Positions 1-6,663 of a stretch of 13,446 bases of DNA are shown one piece after another; position 1 is the first letter of the stretch, and each line of letters begins with the position of its first letter. This DNA comes from CAYVBJ01 sp964415185 (GTDB lineage: Bacteria; Bacteroidota; Rhodothermia; Balneolales; Balneolaceae). The stretch lies in contig CAYPZI010000075.1 of NCBI GenBank assembly GCA_964415185.1, positions 1-13,446 on the forward strand. The letters are read 5' to 3'. A program made the position numbers and the translations under genes. The notes beneath the pieces are model-generated. The model was not told where the DNA came from and ran no database searches. It worked only from the letters and a program-made list of their open reading frames with translations.

Positions 1-62
1 TCGTGAACCTTTGATCCGTCAGTTGACGGACTCGTGGCAAAAAAGTGCCGGTTTTCGTCACG
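1..62. other. Structured palindromic segment, possible end of an RNA or a REP-like element
   Basis: Bases 15-21 (tccgtca) and 24-30 (tgacgga) form a perfect 7-bp inverted repeat with a 2-base centre. Bases 37-40 (ggca) and 46-49 (tgcc) can pair around an A-rich loop. The outer tcgtga (1-6) and tcacga (57-62) are complementary and would close a three-way junction. No protein frame is convincing here. It could be the end of a structured RNA that begins outside the window, or a REP-like intergenic palindrome. I do not recognise a known RNA family, and short inverted repeats can arise by chance. Confidence 0.25.
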
Positions 63-161
63 AAGCAACACGAAGAACCCCGATAGATCTATTTAAAATT
101 AAACTAAAAAATTAAAGTCGGTTTGCAACCAACTATACTTTTTGGACAGCCTTCTACAGCT

Positions 162-195
162 ACAGCCGGGCGTCCCTTTCGGGACTTGGGTTGCC
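162..195. repeat. REP-like hairpin
   Basis: Bases 172-176 (gtccc) and 181-185 (gggac) pair perfectly around the tetraloop tttc. The hairpin is GC-rich against AT-rich surroundings. It lies in non-coding DNA just upstream of the dispersed repeat at 222-361. Short gtccc/gggac hairpins in intergenic DNA resemble REP-type palindromes, but assigning this one to a family is inference. No REP-associated tyrosine transposase is present in the window. Confidence 0.4.
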
Positions 196-221
196 ATTAT
201 TGAGGAATGGATCTGTGTTAA

Positions 222-361
222 AATTCCGGAACTCTTGACTCCTTTTAAAAAAACAAGGGGTTATTGGGATTATATCGTAAAACAGGAAGTCATTTTTGTT
301 CGTAGTCAATTGTCAGTTGTTTGACAAGCGAACAACGAACCACAAACAACCCACATCAATC
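222..361. repeat. Dispersed intergenic repeat, copy 1
   Basis: This stretch matches 10338-10502 in the same order and orientation. Its left edge (222-246) matches the other copy at 21 of 25 bases around the core gaactc-tgactcc. Next come shared cgtaaaa, aagtc and atttttgt blocks. The right end shares the 18 bases aacaacgaaccacaaaca (331-348) and a final caatcag. An 8-bp perfect inverted repeat, gttgtttg (316-323) with caaacaac (343-350), can form a hairpin. The middle is diverged with indels. A 60-codon open frame crossing this segment (142-324) is explained by chance in the repeat. It looks like a non-autonomous, REP/MITE-like intergenic element; no transposase or target duplication is visible. 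Confidence 0.7.
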
Positions 362-422
362 AGTATAGACCCAAAATTGTACCCCTCGCCGCCGAACTAT
401 GATAGACCAAAAAGCAGGCTGA

Positions 423-629
423 CAGCCTGGTGGTAACGAGGTTGAAGATTTTGATGTAAGTTATTTCTCCCGAAGCATCGGAATCAGCGTCAGTAACATT
501 GGAAATGATGAACACAAGGCAATTTTCTCACAAAACCCAACACTGTTCTCCATTAAATCGGGATTGGTGTTGACAGGTTTCGACCGGCACTTCATATTTG
601 ATTTAACACTAATTACAAGAACGGATTAA
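423..629 (+). pseudogene. 3' remnant of an unrecognised gene
   Basis: After a TGA at 420-422, the frame stays open for 68 codons and ends at TAA 627-629. The predicted peptide runs from QPGGNEVEDFDVSYF through FSQNPTLFSIKSGLVLTG to RHFIFDLTLITRTD. Its mix of hydrophobic, charged and glycine residues looks like real protein, with alternating strand-like segments. It has no usable in-frame ATG near its 5' end, and the frame upstream runs into the stop and then towards the repeat at 222-361. The stop overlaps the oppositely oriented sigma-factor stop at 626-628, as expected for a gene that once converged on it. I read it as the C-terminal end of a gene lost by truncation or decay. I cannot name the family, and a chance open frame remains possible. 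Confidence 0.45.
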
Positions 630-1201
630 TCGGGGGCGTATCCGCGTTTTTGGGCATATTCCATAAGCTGGGCTTTCAGCAGGTTTCTCCCGCGGTGAAG
701 CCTTGAGCGTATGGTTCCTATGGGCACATCAAGCATATTTGCAATTTCTTCGTATGTAAAATCCTCTACATCACACAAAAGTACAACAGTCCGGAAATCT
801 TCGGGGATCTCTTCAAGTGCACGTGTGAGGTCATCGTCAATCAGTTCCCCGAACATTTTGTCTTCAAGATCTGAACTGTTGGTCCGTTCTGCGCGGATGG
901 TTTCATAAAAACTTGCTACCTCATCATAGTCGATTTCCTGGGGCTTGCTCGATTTTTTCCGGTAGCTGTTTATGTAGGAGTTTTTTAGAATGCGAAAAAG
1001 CCATGCTTTGGCATTGGTTCCTTTTTCGTAACTGCTGAAAAACCTGAAAGCTTTGACAATAGAATCCTGAACCAAATCTTCAGCATCATTGGGATCGCTC
1101 GTGAGCCTGAGCGCAAAATTGTAAAGAGCGTCAAGATGTGGCAGAATTTCATCATTAAAATCCCGCTGTTTTTTTATTTCTTTTGTAGTTAATTCGGGCA
1201 T
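626..1201 (-). CDS. ECF (extracytoplasmic function) RNA polymerase sigma factor
   Basis: This 191-residue protein has the two-domain ECF sigma layout. Region sigma2 spans about residues 20-83, with the core-binding and -10-recognition stretch LTSDPNDAEDLVQDSIVKAF and the WLFRILKNSYINSYRKK helix. An acidic linker covers about 88-124. Region sigma4 spans about 125-178, with the helix-turn-helix YEEIANMLDVPIGTIRSRLH that reads the -35 element. The EKGTNAKAWLFRIL motif resembles RpoE/SigR-type stress sigma factors. It would direct core polymerase to a stress or envelope regulon. The ATG is preceded by a close purine stretch (agggatg). It sits 194 bp after the CPBP gene, probably in its own transcription unit. 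ECF factors are usually held by a co-transcribed anti-sigma factor, but none follows it here. Confidence 0.93.
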   Translation of the reverse strand: MPELTTKEIKKQRDFNDEILPHLDALYNFALRLTSDPNDAEDLVQDSIVKAFRFFSSYEKGTNAKAWLFRILKNSYINSYRKKSSKPQEIDYDEVASFYETIRAERTNSSDLEDKMFGELIDDDLTRALEEIPEDFRTVVLLCDVEDFTYEEIANMLDVPIGTIRSRLHRGRNLLKAQLMEYAQKRGYAPD

Positions 1202-1279
1202 CCCTGTTAATCAGAACAGTTAGAGTTTCTAATCAAAACTTATTGTTATATGTAAATTTCTTTGAAAATGATGATCGAC

Positions 1280-1296
1280 TGTTATGTAAAATAACA
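1280..1296. promoter_or_regulatory. Inverted repeat upstream of the ECF sigma gene
   Basis: tgttat (1280-1285) and ataaca (1291-1296) are perfect 6-bp arms around gtaaa, about 80 bp upstream of the sigma-factor start in AT-rich DNA. The position suits an operator or an autoregulatory element. No exact TAnnTTTG promoter box was found on the minus strand here. Such AT-rich palindromes occur by chance, so this is a weak call. Confidence 0.22.
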
Positions 1297-1362
1297 AAGA
1301 GATCGCAATCTATCTAATTGATTGTGTTGAATTCGCTGTTAACTGCTATCTAACAAAAGAAT

Positions 1363-1385
1363 CCGGTATTTTTGTCCATTACCGG
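1363..1385 (-). terminator. Possible terminator of the porQ-to-CPBP operon
   Basis: ccggta (1363-1368) and taccgg (1380-1385) form a perfect 6-bp stem with an 11-base loop, 10 bp beyond the CPBP stop codon on the minus strand. In that direction the stem is followed by ATTCTTTTG, an interrupted U-rich stretch. The position is right for ending the five-gene operon before the sigma-factor promoter. The loop is large and the U-tract poor, so it may be a weak terminator. Confidence 0.42.
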
Positions 1386-1395
1386 CAGGAGAGGA

Positions 1396-2130
1396 TTAAA
1401 AGTGATTTAACAAAACCAAAATATCATAGATTGCATGTGTCCATGCAGCGACTCCAAATCCTCTTAACACGTAAATAGTGTTCAACGCCAATCCAAATAA
1501 AAAACGAAAGAGAAATGATTCAATTGTGAATACATCTCCGAATTCTCCGATATAATGCACGGAGCTGAATAAAAGTGCCGCCATAATTGCCGAAATGAGA
1601 TAGGCACTGTTTTTACTATTTGTAAATTGTTTAAACAGCAGAAAAAGCAAACTGATTAAAATCACCCTGAAAAAAAGTTCTTCGTACAAACCGGCACCCA
1701 GCGAAAGTGCCAGCATTTGCAGAAATGAAAATCCTGAATCAGGGGCGTTTGTTTTCATCAGAAGGACTGATCCCAAAAAAATCGATATCAAAAAGGCAGT
1801 AATAACTGCGTAGAGTGATGATTCTGCAAGCATATAAAAAAAGTAACGGCCTTTTACAGATGAAATCCGGTTTCTGTAATGATATAAAATCAGTAAACCG
1901 GCAGCGAAGGCTATTAAAAGTGTGATATGCAGAGGATTGTACCCGGTAACCATAAACAGGGATTTGAACCAGACGTCTACGGATATTCTGACGCCGGCTG
2001 CCTCGCCGGGCTGTGAAACTATTATCAGGATTTCGTAAAGCAGAAGCAGCGGAATGCTGAAGAGGTAACTGTAGAGAAGGTTATTTGTACGCCTGAAATA
2101 GGAAAACCGTGTAGAGGCGTCAGAGCTCAT
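1396..2130 (-). CDS. CPBP-family intramembrane metalloprotease (Abi/CAAX-type)
   Basis: This 244-residue, very hydrophobic protein has about six to eight membrane segments. It carries the three CPBP signature motifs: E150-E151-x3-R155 in YEELFFR, F188-x3-H192 in FSSVH, and H232-x3-D236 in THAIYD. The Glu and His residues are expected to hold the catalytic metal-bound water in the membrane. Family members cleave prenylated or membrane proteins, and some bacterial ones act in bacteriocin immunity or envelope stress; the substrate here is unknown. It is the last gene of the porQ-aroC-TPR-LysM operon. Its ATG shares one base with the upstream TGA (TGATG), so translation is probably coupled. The role is inferred from the family; the family call itself is firm. 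Confidence 0.88.
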   Translation of the reverse strand: MSSDASTRFSYFRRTNNLLYSYLFSIPLLLLYEILIIVSQPGEAAGVRISVDVWFKSLFMVTGYNPLHITLLIAFAAGLLILYHYRNRISSVKGRYFFYMLAESSLYAVITAFLISIFLGSVLLMKTNAPDSGFSFLQMLALSLGAGLYEELFFRVILISLLFLLFKQFTNSKNSAYLISAIMAALLFSSVHYIGEFGDVFTIESFLFRFLFGLALNTIYVLRGFGVAAWTHAIYDILVLLNHF

Positions 2131-2143
2131 CAGGAATCCTGAT
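2129..2143. other. Palindrome over the LysM-gene stop and CPBP-gene start
   Basis: The 15 bases atcaggaatcctgat form a 7+1+7 perfect palindrome. On the minus strand it holds the TGA of the LysM gene, the first bases of the CPBP ATG and an AGGA Shine-Dalgarno-like core. A hairpin here could hide the ribosome site until the upstream ribosome opens it, which fits the TGATG overlap. The structure is visible in the sequence; the regulatory role is inferred. Confidence 0.35.
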
Positions 2144-3305
2144 AAATAGTTACCGAGGCCGGTCCGCTGAATTGCAGTATTTCATACGCTTTTTCAGACA
2201 GCTTGATACCATCCCCAGAAAAACGGTCGTTGATCTTTACATAGATTCCCTTGCCGTTTCCGGGGTTTTCAATATATACAACCGATCCAAGTGCCATATT
2301 TGCGTGTGCAGCAGTTAATTCTTCCGGATTATAGAGTTCGCCACTGGTTGTGGGCGAGGCGGCCTCATTGCCGGAGTAAGAAGTAACGGGGATTTGTCCC
2401 AAATCCTGGAACCCGCTTTTTTTTCTGTATGGATTGGCAAACGATCTGCCGGGAGGGAGAAGTATGGTAAGGCGCTGCCCCGTGTTCAGTTCACTTAACT
2501 CGGAACCCGGATTCAGTGCCTGAAGGTCGGATTTAGTCATTTTAAACGTATCGAGCAGGCTTTCAAGTGTTTCTCCCTGGGATACCCTATACATCATAAA
2601 CTTGCCCTGGGGTGTGGACTCGATATCATCTCCCGCTTCAGCAATTGAAGGTGCCGATACAGATTTTCTAACGGTTAGTTGTTGTCCGATACGGATTACA
2701 TCATCCTGAAGATTGTTCAGCCTTTTGAGTTCCTCAACTGTCATATCATGTTCACGGGCAATTTTTATTAATGAATCGCCGCTCTTTACCATGTAGTAAC
2801 CGGTGGAACGATTGCCGTAAGATTCGGTTAAAGATTCAAGTTCTGCTTCTTCTACATCTTCGGCGGCTGTCTCATCTTCTGACAAAGACTCATCACTTTG
2901 AATTGCCTCACCGGGGTAGATGGCCAGTTCCGATCCGATTTTGAGATCGTTGCTTTCCAGGTTGTTCCACTGCCTGATTTCAGCTATGGTGACATTATAT
3001 TTCCGGGATATAGAGAAAAGGGTTTCTCCCTGCTCAACTGTGTGGCTAATGGAATTTTCTCCGGGGCGTGATATAATCAACGACCGTCCGGTCGATATAG
3101 TTGAATCATCCTCCAGGTTATTCCATTCCCTGAGTTCAGTGACAGTTACGTTGTATTCTCGTGCGATACTGAAAAGTGTATCACCCTGTTTTACGGTATG
3201 CGTACGCGCGTTATCCTGTGCAAGCAAGCTTGCCGGAAGCAGTGAGGCGATTAATACTATATTCAGAAAAATTTTTTTAAAATGCGGAAACCCGTTAGTG
3301 ATCAT
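2130..3305 (-). CDS. Secreted protein with four LysM domains and a C-terminal RlpA-like double-psi beta-barrel
   Basis: The 391-residue product starts with a signal peptide (about 1-29, ending ASLLAQ). Four LysM domains follow at about 36-79, 88-131, 170-212 and 239-282, each opening with a V-x-x-G-[DE]-[ST]-L motif. An acidic Glu/Asp/Ser linker (about 135-160) separates the second and third. The C-terminal 70 residues (about 321-390) resemble the RlpA double-psi barrel: GELYN, then TAAH, then KINDRFSGDGIKLS. LysM domains bind the glycan of peptidoglycan, and RlpA barrels act as lytic transglycosylases or glycan binders, so a periplasmic cell-wall role is likely. By spacing, E323, H334 and D360 line up with RlpA active-site residues, but the usual second Asp is N326. 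The gene overlaps the TPR gene upstream by 11 bp and abuts the CPBP gene. Confidence 0.85.
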   Translation of the reverse strand: MITNGFPHFKKIFLNIVLIASLLPASLLAQDNARTHTVKQGDTLFSIAREYNVTVTELREWNNLEDDSTISTGRSLIISRPGENSISHTVEQGETLFSISRKYNVTIAEIRQWNNLESNDLKIGSELAIYPGEAIQSDESLSEDETAAEDVEEAELESLTESYGNRSTGYYMVKSGDSLIKIAREHDMTVEELKRLNNLQDDVIRIGQQLTVRKSVSAPSIAEAGDDIESTPQGKFMMYRVSQGETLESLLDTFKMTKSDLQALNPGSELSELNTGQRLTILLPPGRSFANPYRKKSGFQDLGQIPVTSYSGNEAASPTTSGELYNPEELTAAHANMALGSVVYIENPGNGKGIYVKINDRFSGDGIKLSEKAYEILQFSGPASVTIYQDS

Positions 3306-3645
3306 AATCCTTTTCTATATCTAAAATTTGAAGTGCTTCCATCAGTTCCGATTTGGCATGTGCCTCGCCTTTCTTTTCAGCCAAGGCAATTCCCTTTTTA
3401 TACATCTGTCCGGCATCAGTAAAACGGCCAAAATGTTCATATAATTTTCCAAGATGATAATATACACCAAGATATTCCGGGTCTTGTTTGTAAACAGATT
3501 CAAAGAGTGTCAGTGCTTTGTTTACTTCATCTAATTTGATCAGTTCCAGGGCCAGGGCAAATTTTGAGAATGAATCCAGCGGATCCTTTCTGACTCGCTC
3601 TGCGAGTTCTTTCAGTTTTTTTTTGTTTCCGGTTTCACTGCTCAT
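3295..3645 (-). CDS. Small tetratricopeptide-repeat protein
   Basis: This 116-residue protein has no signal peptide and no membrane segment. It is highly charged and helical, with two to three TPR-like units. The clearest are about residues 22-55 (FSKFALALELIKLDEVNKAL) and 56-90 (YLGVYYHLGKLYEHFGRFTDA), with conserved small and aromatic positions spaced 34 apart. A third helix pair may follow. TPRs are protein-protein interaction scaffolds; no partner can be named. It overlaps aroC by 11 bp upstream and the LysM gene by 11 bp downstream, so it is almost certainly co-translated with them. The product is probably cytoplasmic. It is a real gene judged by its overlap pattern and TPR periodicity. 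Confidence 0.82.
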   Translation of the reverse strand: MSSETGNKKKLKELAERVRKDPLDSFSKFALALELIKLDEVNKALTLFESVYKQDPEYLGVYYHLGKLYEHFGRFTDAGQMYKKGIALAEKKGEAHAKSELMEALQILDIEKDYDH

Positions 3646-4831
3646 GATCTGCCTGTTTCATTTTGTATCTGCCGGTGATTTCATCCATTGAATCACCGCC
3701 GAATTTTTCGAGAACAGCATTGGCCAGTACAGGAGCAATTACACTTTCTGCCACAACAACAGCCCGGGGCAGGGCACATACGTCTGAACGTTCGTAACGG
3801 GTATCCTGCTCCTGAAGTGTGACCATATCGACGGTTTTAAGAGGCTTGATCATTGTCGGGATCGGTTTCATGGTGCCCCGGATGATGAGAGGCATGCCTG
3901 TGGTCATACCGCCTTCGGTTCCGCCGGCCCTGTTGGTCCTCCTGCTGAAGCGGTTGCCGGTATAGGTAATCTCATCGTGGACTTCATGGCCCGGGCGGCT
4001 TCCGGCTTCAGTGCCCAGCCCGATTTCAACGGCTTTCATAGCCTGAGTGCCCATTATGGCCTGAGCCAGCAGCCCATCGATTTTGCGGTCCCAATGAACA
4101 TAACTGCCGAGGCCGGGAGGAAGGCCGGTAACAAGGATCTCATAAATTCCGCCTAATGAGGAGCCTTCCTTGCGTTTCTTTTTAATTTCTTCGCGCATTT
4201 CATCGCCCAGGTTTTCATCCAGGCATCGAACGTCAGATTTATCGGCTTTTTTATAAACCTGTTCAGCTCCGCCCCCGGCAAGAGGGTCGGCAATATTTCG
4301 CACTTCTTCCCAGCCGGCGTATCCCACTGATCCGATTCTTATGACATGTGCACCGATTTCGATTCCCAACTGTTTTAAAAAAAGGCGTGCAATTGTACAG
4401 CACGCTACACGCATTGCGGTTTCGCGGGCGCTCGACCGTTCTATAACTGGCCGTATATCGCCAAAACGATATTTTTGATTGCCAACCAGGTCGGCATGGC
4501 CGGGCCGTGCCAGGGTAACCGGCTCAACATCGTCGCCGGTGCCTTCTTTCGACATAACCACCGGCCAGTTGCTGTCATCTTTTTTGTAGGCACGGTTGAT
4601 CATTCTCAGGGCAACGGGTGCTCCGATTGTTTTCCCAAACCGGATGCCGGAAGTGATTTCGGCATGATCCTTTTCAAATGCCATGCGTCCGCCACGCCCG
4701 TAGCCCTGCTGTCTGCGTACGAGATGGTGTTCAATTTCCTGTTCCGTGACTGTAAGGCCGGCAGGCACTCCTTCTACAATACCTGTCAGTTCAGGTCCAT
4801 GTGATTCGCCTGCTGTTAAATATCTTATCAT
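3635..4831 (-). CDS. aroC: Chorismate synthase
   Basis: This cytoplasmic enzyme converts 5-enolpyruvylshikimate-3-phosphate to chorismate, the branch point to aromatic amino acids, folate and quinones. It needs reduced FMN. The 398 residues match the longer family form and contain the hallmark motifs: GESHG (8-12), RRQQGYGRG (39-47), RPGHADL (109-115), ERSSARET (131-138), the FMN/substrate stretch RRTNRAGGTEGGMTTGMP (297-314) and RSDVCALPRAVVVAE (348-362). The reading frame is intact. It starts 5 bp after the porQ stop and overlaps the TPR gene by 11 bp, so it depends on the same transcript as envelope genes. FMN use is a possible but distant link to the riboflavin genes at 11412-13191. Confidence 0.97.
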   Translation of the reverse strand: MIRYLTAGESHGPELTGIVEGVPAGLTVTEQEIEHHLVRRQQGYGRGGRMAFEKDHAEITSGIRFGKTIGAPVALRMINRAYKKDDSNWPVVMSKEGTGDDVEPVTLARPGHADLVGNQKYRFGDIRPVIERSSARETAMRVACCTIARLFLKQLGIEIGAHVIRIGSVGYAGWEEVRNIADPLAGGGAEQVYKKADKSDVRCLDENLGDEMREEIKKKRKEGSSLGGIYEILVTGLPPGLGSYVHWDRKIDGLLAQAIMGTQAMKAVEIGLGTEAGSRPGHEVHDEITYTGNRFSRRTNRAGGTEGGMTTGMPLIIRGTMKPIPTMIKPLKTVDMVTLQEQDTRYERSDVCALPRAVVVAESVIAPVLANAVLEKFGGDSMDEITGRYKMKQADHEQ

Positions 4832-4836
4832 AAAAC

Positions 4837-5811
4837 TTAAATCGAGAGCTTTAAACTGAGTTGTATTAAATTGCCCAGGTCACTAAACGAAGTCCGGGCG
4901 ATGTCGATTTCCGTTGTTTTTACTTTTACTCCAAAGCCCATGCTAAGGCCGGCGCCGTCTATCCGCTTACCGGTTTTAGCCTGTTCGTGAAGCAGGTGGT
5001 CATATCCAAGCCGGAAGATAAAATTACTGCTGAATAAAATTTCATTTCCAAAAACAAAATGCCGGAAAATCTGATCGGCCGTGCCCGGAGAACCGGAATC
5101 ATTAGCTGTGACCAGGTTCCAGTCATGCAGGTTTCTTGTGGTAATATAAAATCTGAAAGGCAGAGTTTCGAGTTTGTGGGCTGCACCGACACTGATATCA
5201 AAGGGCAACGGTTCCCGGCGGTCATTAAAAGTTGTCAGTTGTAATCCGGCATGGCGAAGGGAAGCTCCAAGCTGGGTTCGTTTATTCCCGCTTTCGTAAT
5301 AAATGCCTGCGCTGCCGGCTATTGCCGAAGAGTTGAAAGAATCGAGTGAAGAGTAAATACCTGTTACCAGTGCTCCTATATGAATATTCTCTGTGATTTT
5401 CATGGCATACCCCATGCTCAGGGAAAGATCATTTGCTGAAAAATCACCCAGGTCGTTTCCGAATTCGTCAAAACGGTTCAAATCTCCATAACCGAGAACA
5501 TGAAGAGATATGCCAAATGAACCTACTCCATCGAAAGTGTGCTGGTAAGAAACTGCTCCAAAGCTGATATCATCGAGATGGTTAATATAAGAAGCCTGGA
5601 TATTTTGATTTTGTTCCAGGCTCAGATAGGCCGGATTGATAGTAAAGAGTGAAAAATCGGCACTTTCAATGGCTGGATGATTACCACCGAGGGCCGCGGC
5701 TTTGGCATGTTGATTTAACTCCAGGAATCTGAACACTTCACCGCTTTGCTGTGAATAGGACGTTAGGGTAAATAAACAGAATACGGATGACAGCAGGATT
5801 TTTTTAAGCAA
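4837..5811 (-). CDS. porQ: PorQ-like type IX secretion system outer-membrane protein
   Basis: The 324-residue product has a signal peptide (about 1-20, MLKKILLSSVF to SYSQ) and then the PorV/PorQ-family opening FLELNQHAKAAALGGNHPAI. The rest is a series of alternating polar/hydrophobic strands that ends in LIQLSLKLSI, as in an outer-membrane beta-barrel. PorQ belongs to the type IX secretion machinery, where it is associated with cell-surface attachment of secreted cargo. The start is a TTG (5809-5811): no in-frame ATG precedes the signal peptide, and the hydrophobic leader begins exactly there. A candidate promoter lies 40-66 bp upstream. It is the first gene of the operon leading into aroC. 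PorQ rather than PorV is the better fit by the opening motif, but the two are related. Confidence 0.85.
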   Translation of the reverse strand: MLKKILLSSVFCLFTLTSYSQQSGEVFRFLELNQHAKAAALGGNHPAIESADFSLFTINPAYLSLEQNQNIQASYINHLDDISFGAVSYQHTFDGVGSFGISLHVLGYGDLNRFDEFGNDLGDFSANDLSLSMGYAMKITENIHIGALVTGIYSSLDSFNSSAIAGSAGIYYESGNKRTQLGASLRHAGLQLTTFNDRREPLPFDISVGAAHKLETLPFRFYITTRNLHDWNLVTANDSGSPGTADQIFRHFVFGNEILFSSNFIFRLGYDHLLHEQAKTGKRIDGAGLSMGFGVKVKTTEIDIARTSFSDLGNLIQLSLKLSI

Positions 5812-5850
5812 AAGGAAAAGAAATTTACCTCACTAATTTACAAGTCTCTG

Positions 5851-5877
5851 CTAATATAATTAAATTGTGTTTTCCAA
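5851..5877 (-). promoter_or_regulatory. Candidate Bacteroidota-type promoter for the porQ operon
   Basis: On the minus strand TTG (5877-5875) is followed after 16 bases by TATATTAG (5858-5851), one base off the TAnnTTTG -7 box of Bacteroidota. Transcription would start about 35 bases before the porQ TTG. The spacer is slightly short for the class and the region is AT-rich, so this is a moderate to weak call. Confidence 0.35.
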
Positions 5878-5920
5878 AAAGAAAAATTGTTGAGAATGTT
5901 ACATAATAAAGAGCAGGCGG

Positions 5921-6658
5921 ATGCAAGCACTTGTTGAGTTTGGGAAATTTGTAACGCTGTTATACCAGGCTATACGTTCTGTTACCGAATTTCGTTCATA
6001 TAGATCGAATCTGCTGCATGAATTGATTAAGGTTGGATACGACTCCATTCCTATAATTATACTTACCGGCATATTTACCGGGGCCGTGATGACGTTGCAG
6101 ACCTCCTATCAGCTTCAATCGGCTTTTATTCCGAAATCAACTATCGGAGCCATTGTTTCGGAATCCATTTTGATTGAACTGGCTGCGGTGATATCAAGCC
6201 TTGTTCTTGCCGGTAAGGTGGGAGCGAGGATTGCAACCGAGTTGGGAACCATGAGGGTAAGCGAGCAAATTGATGCCCTGGAATCAATGGGATTTAATTC
6301 CGTAAGTTTTTTGGTGGTTCCGCGGGTTATTGCCGGAATTCTAATGTTTATGGTTTTGTATGTGGTTGCAAGTGTATTTGGAATCAGCGGCGGGCTTCTT
6401 GCCGGTATCGTTTCGGGAGAAGTTCCTTCGGCCGAGTTTATGAAAGGTGCAAGAATGTTTTTTAAACCCTGGAACCTGATGTTCGGATTTGTGAAATCTT
6501 TTGTATTTGGTTTTCTAATTACATCCATTGCCTGTTATAAAGGATTCTATGCCCAGGGAGGTGCCGAAGGAGTGGGTACGGCTACTACGAATGCAACAGT
6601 ACTGAGTTGTATTTATATCCTGCTGGCAGATTTTATACTTGCTGCATTATTATTATAG
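5921..6658 (+). CDS. mlaE: MlaE-type ABC transporter permease (phospholipid transport)
   Basis: This 245-residue inner-membrane protein has about five hydrophobic segments (roughly 43-65, 85-100, 128-165, 190-207, 225-245). It has the conserved permease core GARIATELGTMRVSEQIDAL (101-120), including the charged loop that contacts the ATPase. A dimer of this subunit forms the membrane channel of the Mla/Tgd/Mce lipid transporter, which moves phospholipids between inner and outer membranes and maintains outer-membrane asymmetry. The start follows a purine-rich stretch (gagcaggcgg). It is divergent from porQ and is followed after 5 bp by the ATPase gene mlaF. The assignment to Mla rather than another MlaE-family importer rests on the three-gene order. 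Confidence 0.93.
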   Translation: MQALVEFGKFVTLLYQAIRSVTEFRSYRSNLLHELIKVGYDSIPIIILTGIFTGAVMTLQTSYQLQSAFIPKSTIGAIVSESILIELAAVISSLVLAGKVGARIATELGTMRVSEQIDALESMGFNSVSFLVVPRVIAGILMFMVLYVVASVFGISGGLLAGIVSGEVPSAEFMKGARMFFKPWNLMFGFVKSFVFGFLITSIACYKGFYAQGGAEGVGTATTNATVLSCIYILLADFILAALLL

Positions 6659-6663
6659 ATTCT

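Noticed and set aside
142..324. Short open frame of about 60 codons on the plus strand
   Set aside because: It crosses the REP-like hairpin and repeat copy 1, has no ATG (it would need a TTG), no family resemblance and no ribosome site; copy 2 of the repeat does not keep the frame.
331..350. CRISPR-like short repeat (aacaacgaaccacaaacaac)
   Set aside because: It occurs only once per locus with no regular spacers and no cas genes; it is the end of the dispersed element.
6607..6663. Upstream extension of mlaF by 19 codons
   Set aside because: The extension overlaps mlaE out of frame and yields residues unlike any ABC ATPase start; the ATG at 6664 gives the normal N-terminus.
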